DNA from: Nemania diffusa
Lineage: Eukaryota > Ascomycota > Sordariomycetes > Xylariales > Xylariaceae
Direction of reading: 5' to 3'
Length of the DNA: 64,000 bases
NCBI GenBank assembly: GCA_038501195.1
Contig: JBBPUQ010000002.1
Location: forward strand, 5,099,001-5,163,000
Shown piece after piece: positions 37,171-47,892 of this stretch. The number at the start of each line of letters is the position of its first letter. Within the stretch, counting starts at the first letter, position 1. Both the position numbers and the translations under genes were made by a program. The notes under the pieces are model-generated. The model was not told the DNA's origin and made no database searches. It saw nothing but the letters and a program-made list of their open reading frames with translations.

Positions 37171-38150
37171 TGCGATCAAAAAGTCGAAATTAAAACTTTA
37201 CGAAATGCTGCTAGCTAGACTTATAAAAAAATTGCATAAAAACGAGACTTTATAGCTCATTAAGTTCAATAAACTTATAGTTATTTTATTATACTTCTAA
37301 AACGGATTAAAAAGTTTATAATTAATATATTTTATTATTAGATTTTAAAGCGTTAGTTTAATAGTAACTATAAAAATTGTAAAATGTTCTAGTTTTTTAT
37401 TTTTTTTTTAGTTCTTAAATTTTAACTTTTTAGCAATAAAGCTATTTATATAGCTATATGTACTTTAAGCTATATTAAAAAGGTTTGTTAGTTTTAAATC
37501 AAACTTACTATTACTTACAAACAAAACTGCTTTTGCTTTATTTATAAAGCTTTAACTAAGTAGTTTAACAAAAAAAACTAGTTATAAACTAATTTTATTG
37601 CTTTTTTAAACGAGTACTAAGTTTATACGAAGCTTATATAAAAAACTTGGATTACTTTTTATGTTAACGAAAATTTTTATAATTACGATTTTGTATGCAA
37701 AAAGCTAATAAGTTGAATGATTTAGAAAATAATTCAAAGCAATACGAAAAAACTTTTTTACATCTGGTTCAAAAAACAAAGAAGAATCAATATAGAGAAA
37801 TACAGCATAAAAATTATTCTTTTAGTTAATAAATTCGCTTGTACAAAGCTAGAGCTAATATTTCAATAAAATAGTGCTTCTTTTTATAAAGCAAAATTAA
37901 CTCAAAAAGCTATTGCTAAATATAAAATTTAAACAATTAAGTAGTTTGTTTATAGCTTTAATATTTTATTTATTAAAAACGTATAGTTCTAAATAAAAAA
38001 CTATTTATATAACAAGTACAATTTTTAAAGCTTTAAAGAGCTTAAATTATATACTGCTGTTAAAAAAGCTTAGTAAGCAATATTTGAAAATTATTTGAAA
38101 AAGCTAGTAAAAAAAATGCTAAAAAAGCTACAAAAAGTGATTGCTTGTTA
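37171..38150 (+). pseudogene. Degraded Tc1/mariner DDE transposase
   Basis: In one plus-strand frame (codons starting at 37171) transposase landmarks remain, separated by stops. An HTH-like KTLRNAAS-stop-TYKKIA lies at about 37189. NTKKLFYIWFKK and INIEKYSIKI lie near 37741-37800, in the place of the usual GNTKGP...INxExY block. ELIFQ-stop-NSA lies near 37850, where the second catalytic Asp is normally found in a QDNA motif. TIK-stop-FVYSFNILFIKNV lies near 37930, in the place of the WPPYSPDLNPIENVW block with the last catalytic acid. Asp, Trp, Pro and Gly codons have been lost as expected from C to T and G to A change, so no active protein can be made. The region before 37171 may hold the N-terminal HTH but is unreadable. 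Confidence 0.82.
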
Positions 38151-38155
38151 AAAAG

Positions 38156-38297
38156 ACTTTTTAAATCGATAGAATTAATAAAATCAAGCTTTTAAATTAA
38201 TAAAATCGCAAAGCAACTTTTTAAATCGATAGAATTAATAAAATCAGGTTTTTAAATCAATAAAATTGTAAAGTAACTTTTTAAATTAATAAAAATA
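38156..38297. repeat. 60-bp tandem repeat, two copies plus a partial third
   Basis: Units start at 38156, 38216 and 38276, each with ACTTTTTAAAT followed by two TTAATAAAAT-like or TCAATAAAAT-like blocks. It lies just downstream of the transposase remnant, inside the Tc1 element. Confidence 0.8.
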
Positions 38298-39363
38298 GCT
38301 TTTTTTATTTACTTGATTTTGTAATAAGTTATTTTTTCAAAAAAAGTCAAAATATTGCTAAAAAACCAGCTTTATATTACAATATATTTTTTATATAAAA
38401 TAAGTAGTATAAGTGTTTTTTGAACAACTTTAATTTAGCTAACTTAGTATTTTTTTGAAAGCAGTATTTGTACAGTTATTTTATTAGCAAATAGCTTATT
38501 TTTTAACAACAATAAAATTAATAAAAAAACAGTTTTTTATATAAAATTATATTATAAAAAGCTTAAAAAAAAATACACAAATCATTTATTATAGCTATTA
38601 TACTTGCTTTTTTTACTAGTTGTTTTAGCTTTTTAATTTGCTACTAGTATTTTACTATTAATTGCAGTTTTTTTATTAAAAAAGCTTTTATTTTAGCTTT
38701 TTGTTAAAAAAGAAAATAACTTTTATAAATGTTTTGTAAGTTTATAGCTATTATTTTAAACTTAGTGTTATATGTTTTTCGAAAATAAATTATATAAGCG
38801 TTGCTTTTTTCAAAAGCAACGCTTAACAGTTTAAGTATATTTATATAAAACTTTATTAGCTAAAAAAATAAGAAAAATTAAAGTTACATATAAATAAGCA
38901 GTATTATAAAAAGTACAAAAAGTGCAGTAAGATTTATTATAACTATTGTACTAAAGCTTTATTAATGTTGTTTTATTAGTTAAAATATCGTTTTTTTATA
39001 TAATTGCTTTATAAAAACGATATAAAGCGCAATAAAGTGCAGCTAGTAGCGTAGTGCTAGTAAATCGGTTAAAATAAGTGTAATAGGTTCATTTTTAGTA
39101 ATTTTAAGCTTTCAAATAAACTAATTGTAACGCTTAAAAATAGCGTAAAATCAAAAGATTGCAGTAATTGATATAGTAATAAGTGCAAAATATAGTAATA
39201 AATGTAGATTTAAGCTATAAGTTGTAGATAAAGTATAAGTTAAGAAAAAAGAAGGGTTAAAAAAGTAGATTGAAAATTGGAAGTATAAGTCGTAAGTGTA
39301 GGCTGCAGAAAAAAAAAGGGGTTGGTAGCTAAAACAGGGGGTGAAATTAGATTTTTTAATCAG

Positions 39364-39478
39364 GTACTTTTACATACAAATTTTGCAGTATATATACTTA
39401 CAGGGGAAATCTTCTGAACCGTGGTTGACCCCCTAGTAAAGTACTCCCGCTAACATTTTACCGGGCAGAAGGCTGTAC
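39364..39478 (-). repeat. Right terminal inverted repeat of Tc1 element (115 bp)
   Basis: Reverse complement of 36389-36503 with a single mismatch. Its outer end reads GGGCAGAAGGCTGTAC. Unique, GC-normal sequence follows from 39479. Confidence 0.95.
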
Positions 39479-42043
39479 CGCCTAAGCCGGGTTATGGGCA
39501 AGATAGCGAAAGGCTGGCCACGGACGGCACCAGGGCAGGGCACGGGCAGGGCAGGCAAGGGCAGACAGGGCGCTGGACAGTCTATTATAGGCTATCATAG
39601 GCTATCCCCAAAAACACGTGCGGGCACTCGCAGCCCGAAGTGGATTTCGCGACCTGGGAGACCTGGGATAGGCATTCTTGTTTGGCGATCTGTCAGACTA
39701 GTTGGGTGTCTGGACTGTGTCTGGACTCTTTTTCCGATAGGCTCTGATTCGATGGAGAAGGCGAGCAACTTGAATCAGACTCCCGCTCATCAGTGGCTCA
39801 GGAACACGTCAACAGGGCCATCAAGTTTCCTGTGCCTCCCACCCCCTTTTGCCCCTCCAACCATTACAGAATACCTGTGCGCGCTTTGCGCAGCACCTTG
39901 CGCACCCTATCTGAATATTTGTATACGTCGGCCCCCAAGCCAGGTCGCCAGCGCTGGTTCTGGCTTTTTTCTCTTTTCTTTCCTATTTTCCTCGGCCTAG
40001 ATCGTATGGTGTATTCCGATAGTCGCCGTTGGTGACCCTTGCTATATTCTCGTCAGATACGTTTATTATTACCGTGACTTTGAGTGTTTTTGGCGTCGCT
40101 GTTCATCTTGCCGTCGTTTCTTATTTGTCCTCTGGCGACCGGGACACGATAAGGAGCAGGGCCGCACATGCGAGACCAGCCAGTCCAGAAACCAGACCAG
40201 AAGCACGGAAGGATCTTGGTACATCTTTTGCCGCCCATAGATTTAGTTGGGTCCATCCCATCCGTTTTATGTCATATCTGCACCTCGCAGCTAACTAGCC
40301 CACACAAACCTGCTGAGGAGACATCATCATATCTGCTATTTATCACTATCTATCTAAACCCTCTCTCTCTCTGCGTCAACTCTATACTGTGCTCCTCTTT
40401 TTTCCCTCCCTTTGGATATTATATGAAGAATACTGGCTTGCCGTTTATGTGAGCAATTTTCAATTTTACGTGGTCTGGATCTAAGTGATATAGCCTACCT
40501 AACTAAGCTACAGCACTGTAGCTCCCTCACTAGAGTTTATTCAGAGGTACAAGGTACGGGCTATTACGCTATTACCTGCTATTACCTAACCTGTCGTGCA
40601 AGATATCGACAAGGAACCACTTTAGCGTACCTTGGGTACCTACTTCAGGCACCGGCACCCCTGCTAACTCATTCACTAGCACCTTCAAGCTTCTCGCTCT
40701 CGCGCTCGCCGCCGCCGCCACTCGACCAAGTGCCTGCCTACCCGCCTGCCTGCCTGCCTGCCTGCTCATAGTCTGTCTATCTATTACCAATATTCTTCCT
40801 TTACTCTTCCTCTTTCCCAATCTTTGTCCTCTCTCTCCGCAGATCCTTTTGTCGGCGGACATCATTACGCCGGCCACACCACGACATCAGCTTCCTTGAC
40901 GTCGTCTGGCACGGCGAGTCGCACGCCTCTCCCCCGTGTGTCGGCACCTCCCAGAGATACATACACACACGCAGGCGCGACGACAGCCCCCCCGCCGCCT
41001 GCGCTGCTGCGTTGTCATCAATCAATCAGTCGACACCCAAGACCTGGAATATTGGCAGGGTTCGATTGACAGATAGGCGACTATTCACTGCACCCTTGCA
41101 TCCCGACTCCCTCGGTGCGCAGGCCTCTATCTTCCTTCTCTTCGCAACTGACTTCACTGTCACTGCGCGCCCTATTTCTCCGCGTTCAATCTTGAAATAC
41201 TAGATTGACCGACTGACCGGACTGACCGACCGACTGGACCAACGGACTACCTCCTTGCCTACCTACTATATCCGACATTCGCCGATTTGTCTCCATCTGT
41301 ACTAGCTGGGAGAGGCGCATCCGCCAACGATAAACGCCTTATCAGCATCTTAATTCCACCTCGAGCACTGGTAAGCATCATCTTCCACCTTTTACTATTT
41401 TGGTGTTTTATTATTTGCGCGACGTCATCAGCCGTACTCGGCCACCTTGGTTGAACTATAAATCCTGATGTCATTGCACCGCCCACCATCTCTTTTTCTC
41501 TGCTCTGGTGACCTCGTCTCAAGTGTGTGCAAGTGAGAATGTCGGTTTGTTGTGATAGCTTTGAAATGTTGTCTTGTCGTCGCGACGCCTGTCTGGTCAC
41601 TTATTGCGCCTGGTTCCCATAAAGCCAACAAAGAGCCATAATTTCCAACAGCCGCCGTCAACCCTTGCCTCTGCTGCTAGCCTGGTATCCCTGTAAGGCG
41701 GGCAGGCGGGCAAGCAAACACAAACATCGGCGCTCAACCGCAACATCATCCCGGCGGCCCGCGCCAGGATTGGCCTTTCTTCAGCCTGGGTGATACAAAT
41801 GAGAACGCCTTCTGGCGCTGCTCAAGTGATCTTGCGCAAGGGGCCTATTTAGTCGCTCTGGCTGCTCCCTTCTCGCCTCGCGGTGACGCGAGGTCCTGCG
41901 ACTACGCAACAAAGAGTTGCACCTGAATCGCGCAATCAGATCGTACTTAGACAAACCGTTATTGAGTATCGTCGCTAACATGGTGTCCAACTTTTATAGG
42001 TTTCTAATATACTCTTCTGTCATTTTCGTTTTAAAACGGTGCT
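39479..42043 (+). other. Promoter and long leader of the Pho85-type cyclin gene
   Basis: About 2.5 kb of GC-normal, pyrimidine-rich DNA with no supported coding frame. From about 40300 it becomes rich in CT tracts, GCCT repeats (40744-40765) and GACC/GACT repeats (41206-41240), typical of a long fungal 5' leader. A GTAAGC donor-like site at 41369 and a CTTTTATAG acceptor-like site ending at 41999 could bound a 5' untranslated intron. A CACGTG palindrome lies at 39615-39620. Short internal frames such as 39494-40000 have low-complexity repeats and no domain; they may at most act as upstream frames. Confidence 0.4.
40744..40765. repeat. GCCT microsatellite (five units)
   Basis: Five tandem GCCT units in the leader of the cyclin gene. 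A related degenerate GACC/GACT array lies at 41206-41240. Confidence 0.85.
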
Positions 42044-43536
42044 ATGGCGGCAGTTGTAAATGATTTTGTCGCGAATCGGTCACGATTCCACAATATGATA
42101 GCGCCATCAGCATTGCAACACGAGCATTCTCATAGTCGCGAAGCTTCTTACCGATCTGAATATAGCAACCGGCCGCGCGAGGCGGCTTCTCATAGGACTC
42201 GCTCCCCATCCCCCTCGGTATATCCTCGATCCTCTGCAACGCCATCAAAGCGGACTAGGGATTCCGCAGAGGCCGCTATCGAACAAAAACAGTCATCACC
42301 GATAGACGGCGCCTCGCGATTTCCGTCGCCGCCCGATTCATCGGCGTCAAACCCCCTGTCTGTTCGTGAAGGGGTTCGGGACACGAATACTTTTGCTGGC
42401 TACATGGCATCTGATACACAACATGCCGCGCCTGGAGTCGCCCCAGCCACGATAACACGACAACAGCCATCTCCCGAGTCTAATACGTCCAACTCGCCTA
42501 CTGAAGAATCCCCAGCCTACAACGCTTCTGCACCACAGCGAGGACATACTATAGTTGTCCGTGACCTGGCGCACATTCAGAGCCTCGCGCGAGCTGATCT
42601 TATGAATGGCGGCAATGGCCCCGGTATCCTGAATGACCCGCCCCTTCAAGCTATGAAATACGAGATAAGCGGTATGCCTATTGGAGACATCATTGAGATG
42701 GTCGCCGCACTTTTAACCAAGATCACTACTACAAACGATCTACAGCATGATGCATTACATAGAAATGCTACACATCAACAAACGGCTGCGAGCCATAACG
42801 ACGGCGGCTCTTCGATGAGTCCATTAAGCAGCTCCGTGCTAGCTTTCCATGGAAAGAATGTTCCCGCCATTACGATTTTGAGTTATTTAAGCAGGATTCA
42901 TAAATATTGTCCTACGACTTACGAAGTTTTTCTAAGCTTGCTCGTCTATTTTGATCGAATGACGGAGCGAGTGAATACGTTAGTAATGGAATCAGAAGAA
43001 ACGAGGCGACGGCTTCAGACTCAGCAAGCACAGCAACCACAATCTGCCTCAAGCGAGACCACTTTTACTCAGGACCTAGACGTTGTTATGCGGGATGTTC
43101 AGGGTGACGAGACAGAGTACGACCTTGTAGACGACGATGACAGAGAGAGAGAGAGCAGCAGCAGGTCAGAGTTGGCTGCTTCTCCAGCTACATACTTCGT
43201 TGTGGATAGCTTCAACATCCATCGGTTGATTATTGCGGGCGTTACTTGCGCAAGCAAATTCTTTTCGGATGTATTCTATACAAACTCTCGATACGCCAAG
43301 GTACGTTATATGAATCGTTGTCATCACAGCAGACAGAGACGGTGACTAACGCAGATTAGGTCGGCGGCTTACCTCTTGCTGAGCTTAATCATCTTGAGCT
43401 CCAATTCCTCCTTCTTAACGATTTTCGGCTCTGCGTGCCTGTCGAAGATTTAGAAGCATACGCCACTATGCTTGTTGAATTTTATGCGCGCGAAGTTGTC
43501 GCTCAACGTTCGCGCCCTACACCTGGAACGGATTGA
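42044..43536 (+). CDS. Pho85-type cyclin (Pcl6/Pcl7-like)
   Basis: Two exons, 42044-43300 and 43360-43536, joined in frame to 477 residues across a 59-nt intron with a CTAAC branch point. The first 200 residues are disordered and rich in Ser, Pro, Gln and Arg. The Pho80-type cyclin box follows: AFHGKNVPAITILSYLSRI, then CPTTYEVFLSLLVYFDRM. It is interrupted by a disordered, acidic insert of about 75 residues (including DLVDDDDRERE), and then continues with FNIHRLIIAGVTCASKFFSD, YTNSRYAKVGGLPLAELN and LELQFLLLNDFRL. Such cyclins bind the Pho85 CDK and direct it to substrates in phosphate, glycogen and nutrient signalling. The VGGLPLAELN form fits the Pcl6/Pcl7 branch better than Pho80 itself. 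Its long leader suggests translational or conditional control. Confidence 0.9.
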
Positions 43537-44562
43537 CTTAATACTTTGGGAACCCGTTCACAACGTTAGAATAGCTTCAGCACGCAAATGCGCGCACGCT
43601 ATACGCTCGCCCGCTAATGACCGCACCTAATAACACTATGTATCGCCCCATATCACTTCAGGCTCCTCGCGAGGCGAGACGAAACGCCGAATGGTACGGC
43701 CTGGTAGAATGGAAAGATTGGCTTTGACTCGGGGTAGAACGCATAATTCAAATACCTAGCACTTAGACTGGACCAGCAGGGGGCACTTTTGTTTTGGTGT
43801 GGATGAATTGCGATATGGGTTTTAGAGTCGTCGGTTTTGTTTGATACCCGGATAGATTTTCCTTCGGGCCCGGTATTCCACACCTTTGATAAGATATTCA
43901 TGTCTTTTCTCGGAACCCTGATGATGACTCCGTTCACTTCGTGGGGATTCTCAGTGCGTACGGGCTTAGGTGAGGTGATGGTCCAACGTCTCCATAGATA
44001 CTACTAAATCTTAGAGTATGTAGATATATGAGATGGCTGAATTCTTGAACCTTGATTTCTACTTCGAATCTTGAACTAATATTATCTCGATAGTCCTATT
44101 GAGAAGAGGTGCTGGAATATACGTGCGTATCTTTTTGATGCGGGAACCGATTTTACTCCAAGACCTTCTCCCCTCCGATTCCGGAGGCATCGTTCTTGAT
44201 TGGGATCTTTGAATCTAAGCACGTTAGAAAAGGTGGTTTTAATCACAAGTAGTTCTAGTAACTTGGATATCATATCTTGTGTATTAGGGAGTAGCTACTA
44301 TCTATGACGAGCGTGAAATATTACCTTCCGGTCTCTCAAGGATGCCATCCCCCTTTTTACTAATCGCCTTTATACTAGAGGAGGCCCGCATAGATACATA
44401 TGCATTGTAATCCATTATACATATGCAGACTATCCTGTTATCAGGTTGTTGTACTAATGTCATTACTGAATTCCCTCATCAGCTCTTTCCAGCTATACAC
44501 TACATATAGCAAGAAATGTATTTATTGTATCTGGTCTCCTCATGACAATTCATCACCAAGTC
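43537..44562. other. Intergenic, no gene seen
   Basis: About 1 kb between two plus-strand genes, with short unsupported frames on the minus strand (43653-43937 and 44082-44273). It must hold the terminator of the cyclin gene and the promoter of the monooxygenase gene. Confidence 0.45.
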
Positions 44563-46971
44563 ATGACAAAAAGTGTCTGCATTGTTGGCAAGTACCGGTA
44601 GCTTCTTGGCAGTGATATGACGTCTCTAACCAATAAATCTAGGTGCTGGGCCATCTGGCCTCGTAGCGGCCAAGACCCTGTTACATGATGTGACTCCGGG
44701 GACATTCAAGGTCACCATATTCGACTCCCAGCATCGGATAGGGGGACTGTGGCCCACACACAAGAGCGACAATGCAGGTCTTGTCCATCCTCTCATGGTA
44801 GCAAATCAAAGCAAGCATACGGTTCAGTTTAGTGATCTTGCCTGGGGGGACTCTGACCCGCACTTCCCCAAAGCATGGCAGATAGGTCGTTACTTGGAGC
44901 GCTATTCGAAAGAGTATGGAGGTGCGGATATAAGATTGGGCCATAAGGTAGTAAAGACTGAATTGCAAGACGGCGGCTCGTGGAAGGTTCAAGTGAACTC
45001 TGAAAAGGGGACCGAGACCAGTATCTTCGACTATCTACTGGTAGCCACAGGCTTCTTTGGAAGCCCATTATGGCCAGAGGGGATTCCCAGAGAAGGAGAG
45101 GTGCCGATCATCCACAGCAGCAAATATCGAGATATCGAGAGCCTCTTGTCAAAGGCTAGCAACACTAGTGACAAGATCCTTGTTGTCGGTGGACAAATGT
45201 CTGGGGTTGAGACTGCTGGCACTATTGCAACTCATCTATCCTCTCTTATTCATTCGCCAGGGGACAAGACAATCCAGAATGCCGACCGGTTCACTTTACA
45301 TCATGTGGTACAGAACCCAGCATGGACAATTCCTCTCTTCACCTCAGCCAATGTATGTATTGCCTCTCTACAGCCTACTATGCCTGTAAAAATCATTAAC
45401 TGGGAATGTAGCCCGGCGCCCTAGCTCCTCCTTTTATGCCTTGTGATTTGCCGTCTTACAACTTATCAACACGCCCTCATCCGTTAGTGAATAGTCAGGG
45501 CCATATCAGTGTCGAGGCGGCGCGCAGATTCAACTCAATTTTCAAATCTGTTGTGGGCACTAACCAGTCCGTCTTCTCGCCAGACACGAAGATCGATGGA
45601 GAGCTCCTTGATAAACCGCCATTCCTTGCTGTCGGCATGCACTATATGGATTTCGTGCGGTCTGCGCTTATCAAAATCCATAAAGGTCGACTGTTGAATA
45701 TAGAGGGGACTACAGTTACAGTATCATCAGATGGCAATGAGGAATCAATAACCGATGTCGCGGCGGTGGTTATCGCAACAGGTTTTGATCCCTCTCCGTC
45801 GATATCTTTCTTGCCTCCGTCTGTCTTAGAGGTACTCTCTCACTCTGCAGCCCATCCAAATCTACCTGTCGCGTTAGCTTTTCATGGGACACATCACCCG
45901 ACTCTACCGACGCTCGGATTCGTCGGTTTCTATCGATCACCTTACTGGGGTGTTATGGAAATGCAGGCCCGCTTCGTCACGCGACTTTTCCAAGAGCACG
46001 CTGAAGGGGATGTTTCTACCCGTGCTCCATCGTTTCAAGCCGCACTTACGAACGATGACAGTATACAGCGCACACTAGCATTGCGCAATGATCCGCGATG
46101 CTCCCAATTTCCGATGGGCGACTATGCGTTTCTAATGCAGGAATTCGCAGCAGCACTGGGATTATTGATTTCCCCGCCAATAGGGACCACACCTCCTGTT
46201 GCCAATGGCCAACCCATGGACATCTTAACCCCAGCGCGATATATAAGTTCAGGAGCCTCGGAGGCTCAGCGCGAACAAGCCACACGGAACTTGACATCTA
46301 CACACAGTACTGCCGTCGCAGGTCTTACAGGTCGCGCTTTCATAGCAGCTGCTGTATTTCGGTCGCTACTAGGAGAGTGGAGCCTTGATCGCGACCTTGT
46401 GTCTAAGCTACCGAGCCATCCTTCAGGGCGGTTTATAGGTACAGCCAAGTTCTTGTTGCGAATTGGAACGGCGGATGGACGAGAGCACGAGTTTTCAACT
46501 TCTCGTTCCGTAGGAGAATCCTCTGACCCTACAGACACTTCTGATATGGGGCTTGAATACCTATACATTGAGGACGGCGAGTTCATCGCAGCTGGTACTA
46601 ACATGCGATTCCGAGCCACGCGTCGCTATATCTGGCGATATGATGAAGCGAGCGATAAGCTAAGCGTCTGGTTTGCACGAACGGACGACCAGGCACGTGC
46701 TGATTACCTGTTTCATGAGCTCGGGTTTATCCCGCCACCCTCCCTAGCAGCGGGCGGCGATAATGGAAACCAAACACGCACTGAAGGTCACGATGACCGC
46801 TGGCGAGCTAAATCCAGCCACCTGTGTATACAGGATTTGTATGACGTGCACTACGAATTTCTTTTCAGAGCTGTGAACCTTCAGGAATGGAAGCTTGGGT
46901 ATTCAGTACATGGACCGAAGAAGGATTATACAATTAGAGGGACGTATACAAGGAAGAGTGCGGCGACATAA
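44563..46971 (+). CDS. Flavin-containing monooxygenase fused to a C-terminal DUF6314-like domain
   Basis: Three exons: 44563-44587, 44643-45352, 45412-46971, joined in frame to 764 residues. The first intron has a GC donor (GCAAGT) and splits the FAD-binding motif VGAGPSG. A GT donor 2 bases away would break the frame. An in-frame ATG 21 bases upstream is possible, but the one at 44563 has the better context (purine at -3). Domain order: GAGPSG near residue 9; RIGGLWPT; the NADPH-binding GGQMSG near residue 200; and the FMO-type ATGFDPS. From about residue 550 a separate domain follows (LLGEWSLDRDL, EDGEF, RRYIWRYD, CIQDLYDVHYEF, WKLGYSVHGPKKDYTI) with the pattern I know as DUF6314, a lipocalin-like fold of unknown role. 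FMOs oxidise N, S or ketone groups with NADPH and oxygen. The substrate is unknown. Confidence 0.87.
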
Positions 46972-47892
46972 AACAGGGAAGGTTCGGTAAACAAGGGAAT
47001 ATTTTTGGCTATAGCGAACTCTTGACGACCAGCTACTCGATCATATAAGTTCTAAAGAGATTTAGGGGTTTTGCCTCACATATGATTCCATCCCCAACGC
47101 CTACCTTGTTTTCGCTATTTTAAGTCTCTTGGGAAACGATGTGACAGCAATCAAATCCCCCACACATGATTATTACGGCCCCCAATGTGGGGAAGAAGAG
47201 GGGTTCAACAGTTTGATTGATGCGCGGGGTGATGCATGCTCAACACAAACACGTAGGTTCTTGATTGGGTCTACAGCAGTACGATAATCTGATAATAAAT
47301 ATAGGGATTACTTTACTCACCTTGTTATCGCGTTCTTCTAACTAGCTTTAGTCATTATTCCAATAAATGCCTATACCTAGTTTGCCTATTACCCAGACAC
47401 CCGCTCACTTCTCCCACGGGTAGCTACCTACAAGTACTACAAGAAGCTCCTCCAATTTGGGGATCGGAAACTTCCCCGATCATGGGCTCGCTATCTACGA
47501 GCTAATTTGTGCTGCCGCTCGTGTCTGCCTGGTGAACCGTATGTTATGCGTCAGTGGGATCTGCAAGTCCCCTCGATCGAACTCCATCCGGAAGGTCGTT
47601 GTAATACATATCCTGACCGACTACCAATGGCCAATTGCTAGTCCCTTACTATGGTCACTATGCTTCTCAATACAACGTCATTATTCTATGCCCGGGATTC
47701 CGGTGTTGTCATTTTGCAGGATTGGAGAAAGTCCTGCGTTGGAGTCAGGCTTCGAGGTATGTTGACGGTAGTTTACGGATAATTACCTAGCTCTACGCCA
47801 AGCTATGTGGACATATAAAAGGAAGCAGATCGACGGCCTTGCATCTCCAACTCTTGTCTCGACACGAAGGGTTGGGGCCGGGAAGATTCAAC
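46972..47892. other. Intergenic with promoter of the M28 peptidase
   Basis: About 900 bases between two plus-strand genes. Only short unsupported frames are present. The right end holds the TATA-like element listed separately. Confidence 0.45.
47814..47820 (+). promoter_or_regulatory. Candidate TATA box of the M28 peptidase gene
   Basis: TATAAAA (within GGACATATAAAAGGAAG), 73 bases upstream of the chosen ATG at 47893. This supports a short leader and that start. Confidence 0.5.

Larger units (their letters stand above)
36389..39478 (+). mobile_element. Tc1/mariner DNA transposon (3.1 kb) with intact ends and degraded interior
   Basis: The ends are inverted repeats of 115 bp, 36389-36503 and 39364-39478, identical except for one base (A at 36447 against G in the other copy). 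The outermost bases are GTAC on both sides, so the element proper probably starts at CAGCC with a TA target duplication, the hallmark of Tc1/mariner insertion. Between the ends the sequence is AT-rich, and the plus-strand frame of a DDE transposase is still readable but full of stops (see the separate entry). All key changes agree with C to T or G to A mutation. Full length with both ends present makes it a dead but structurally complete copy. Confidence 0.92.

Noticed and set aside
39494..40000. 168-codon plus-strand frame right of the transposon
   Set aside because: Its start is built from GGCAGGGCA-type simple repeats, it has no recognisable domain and it lies in the presumed cyclin promoter.
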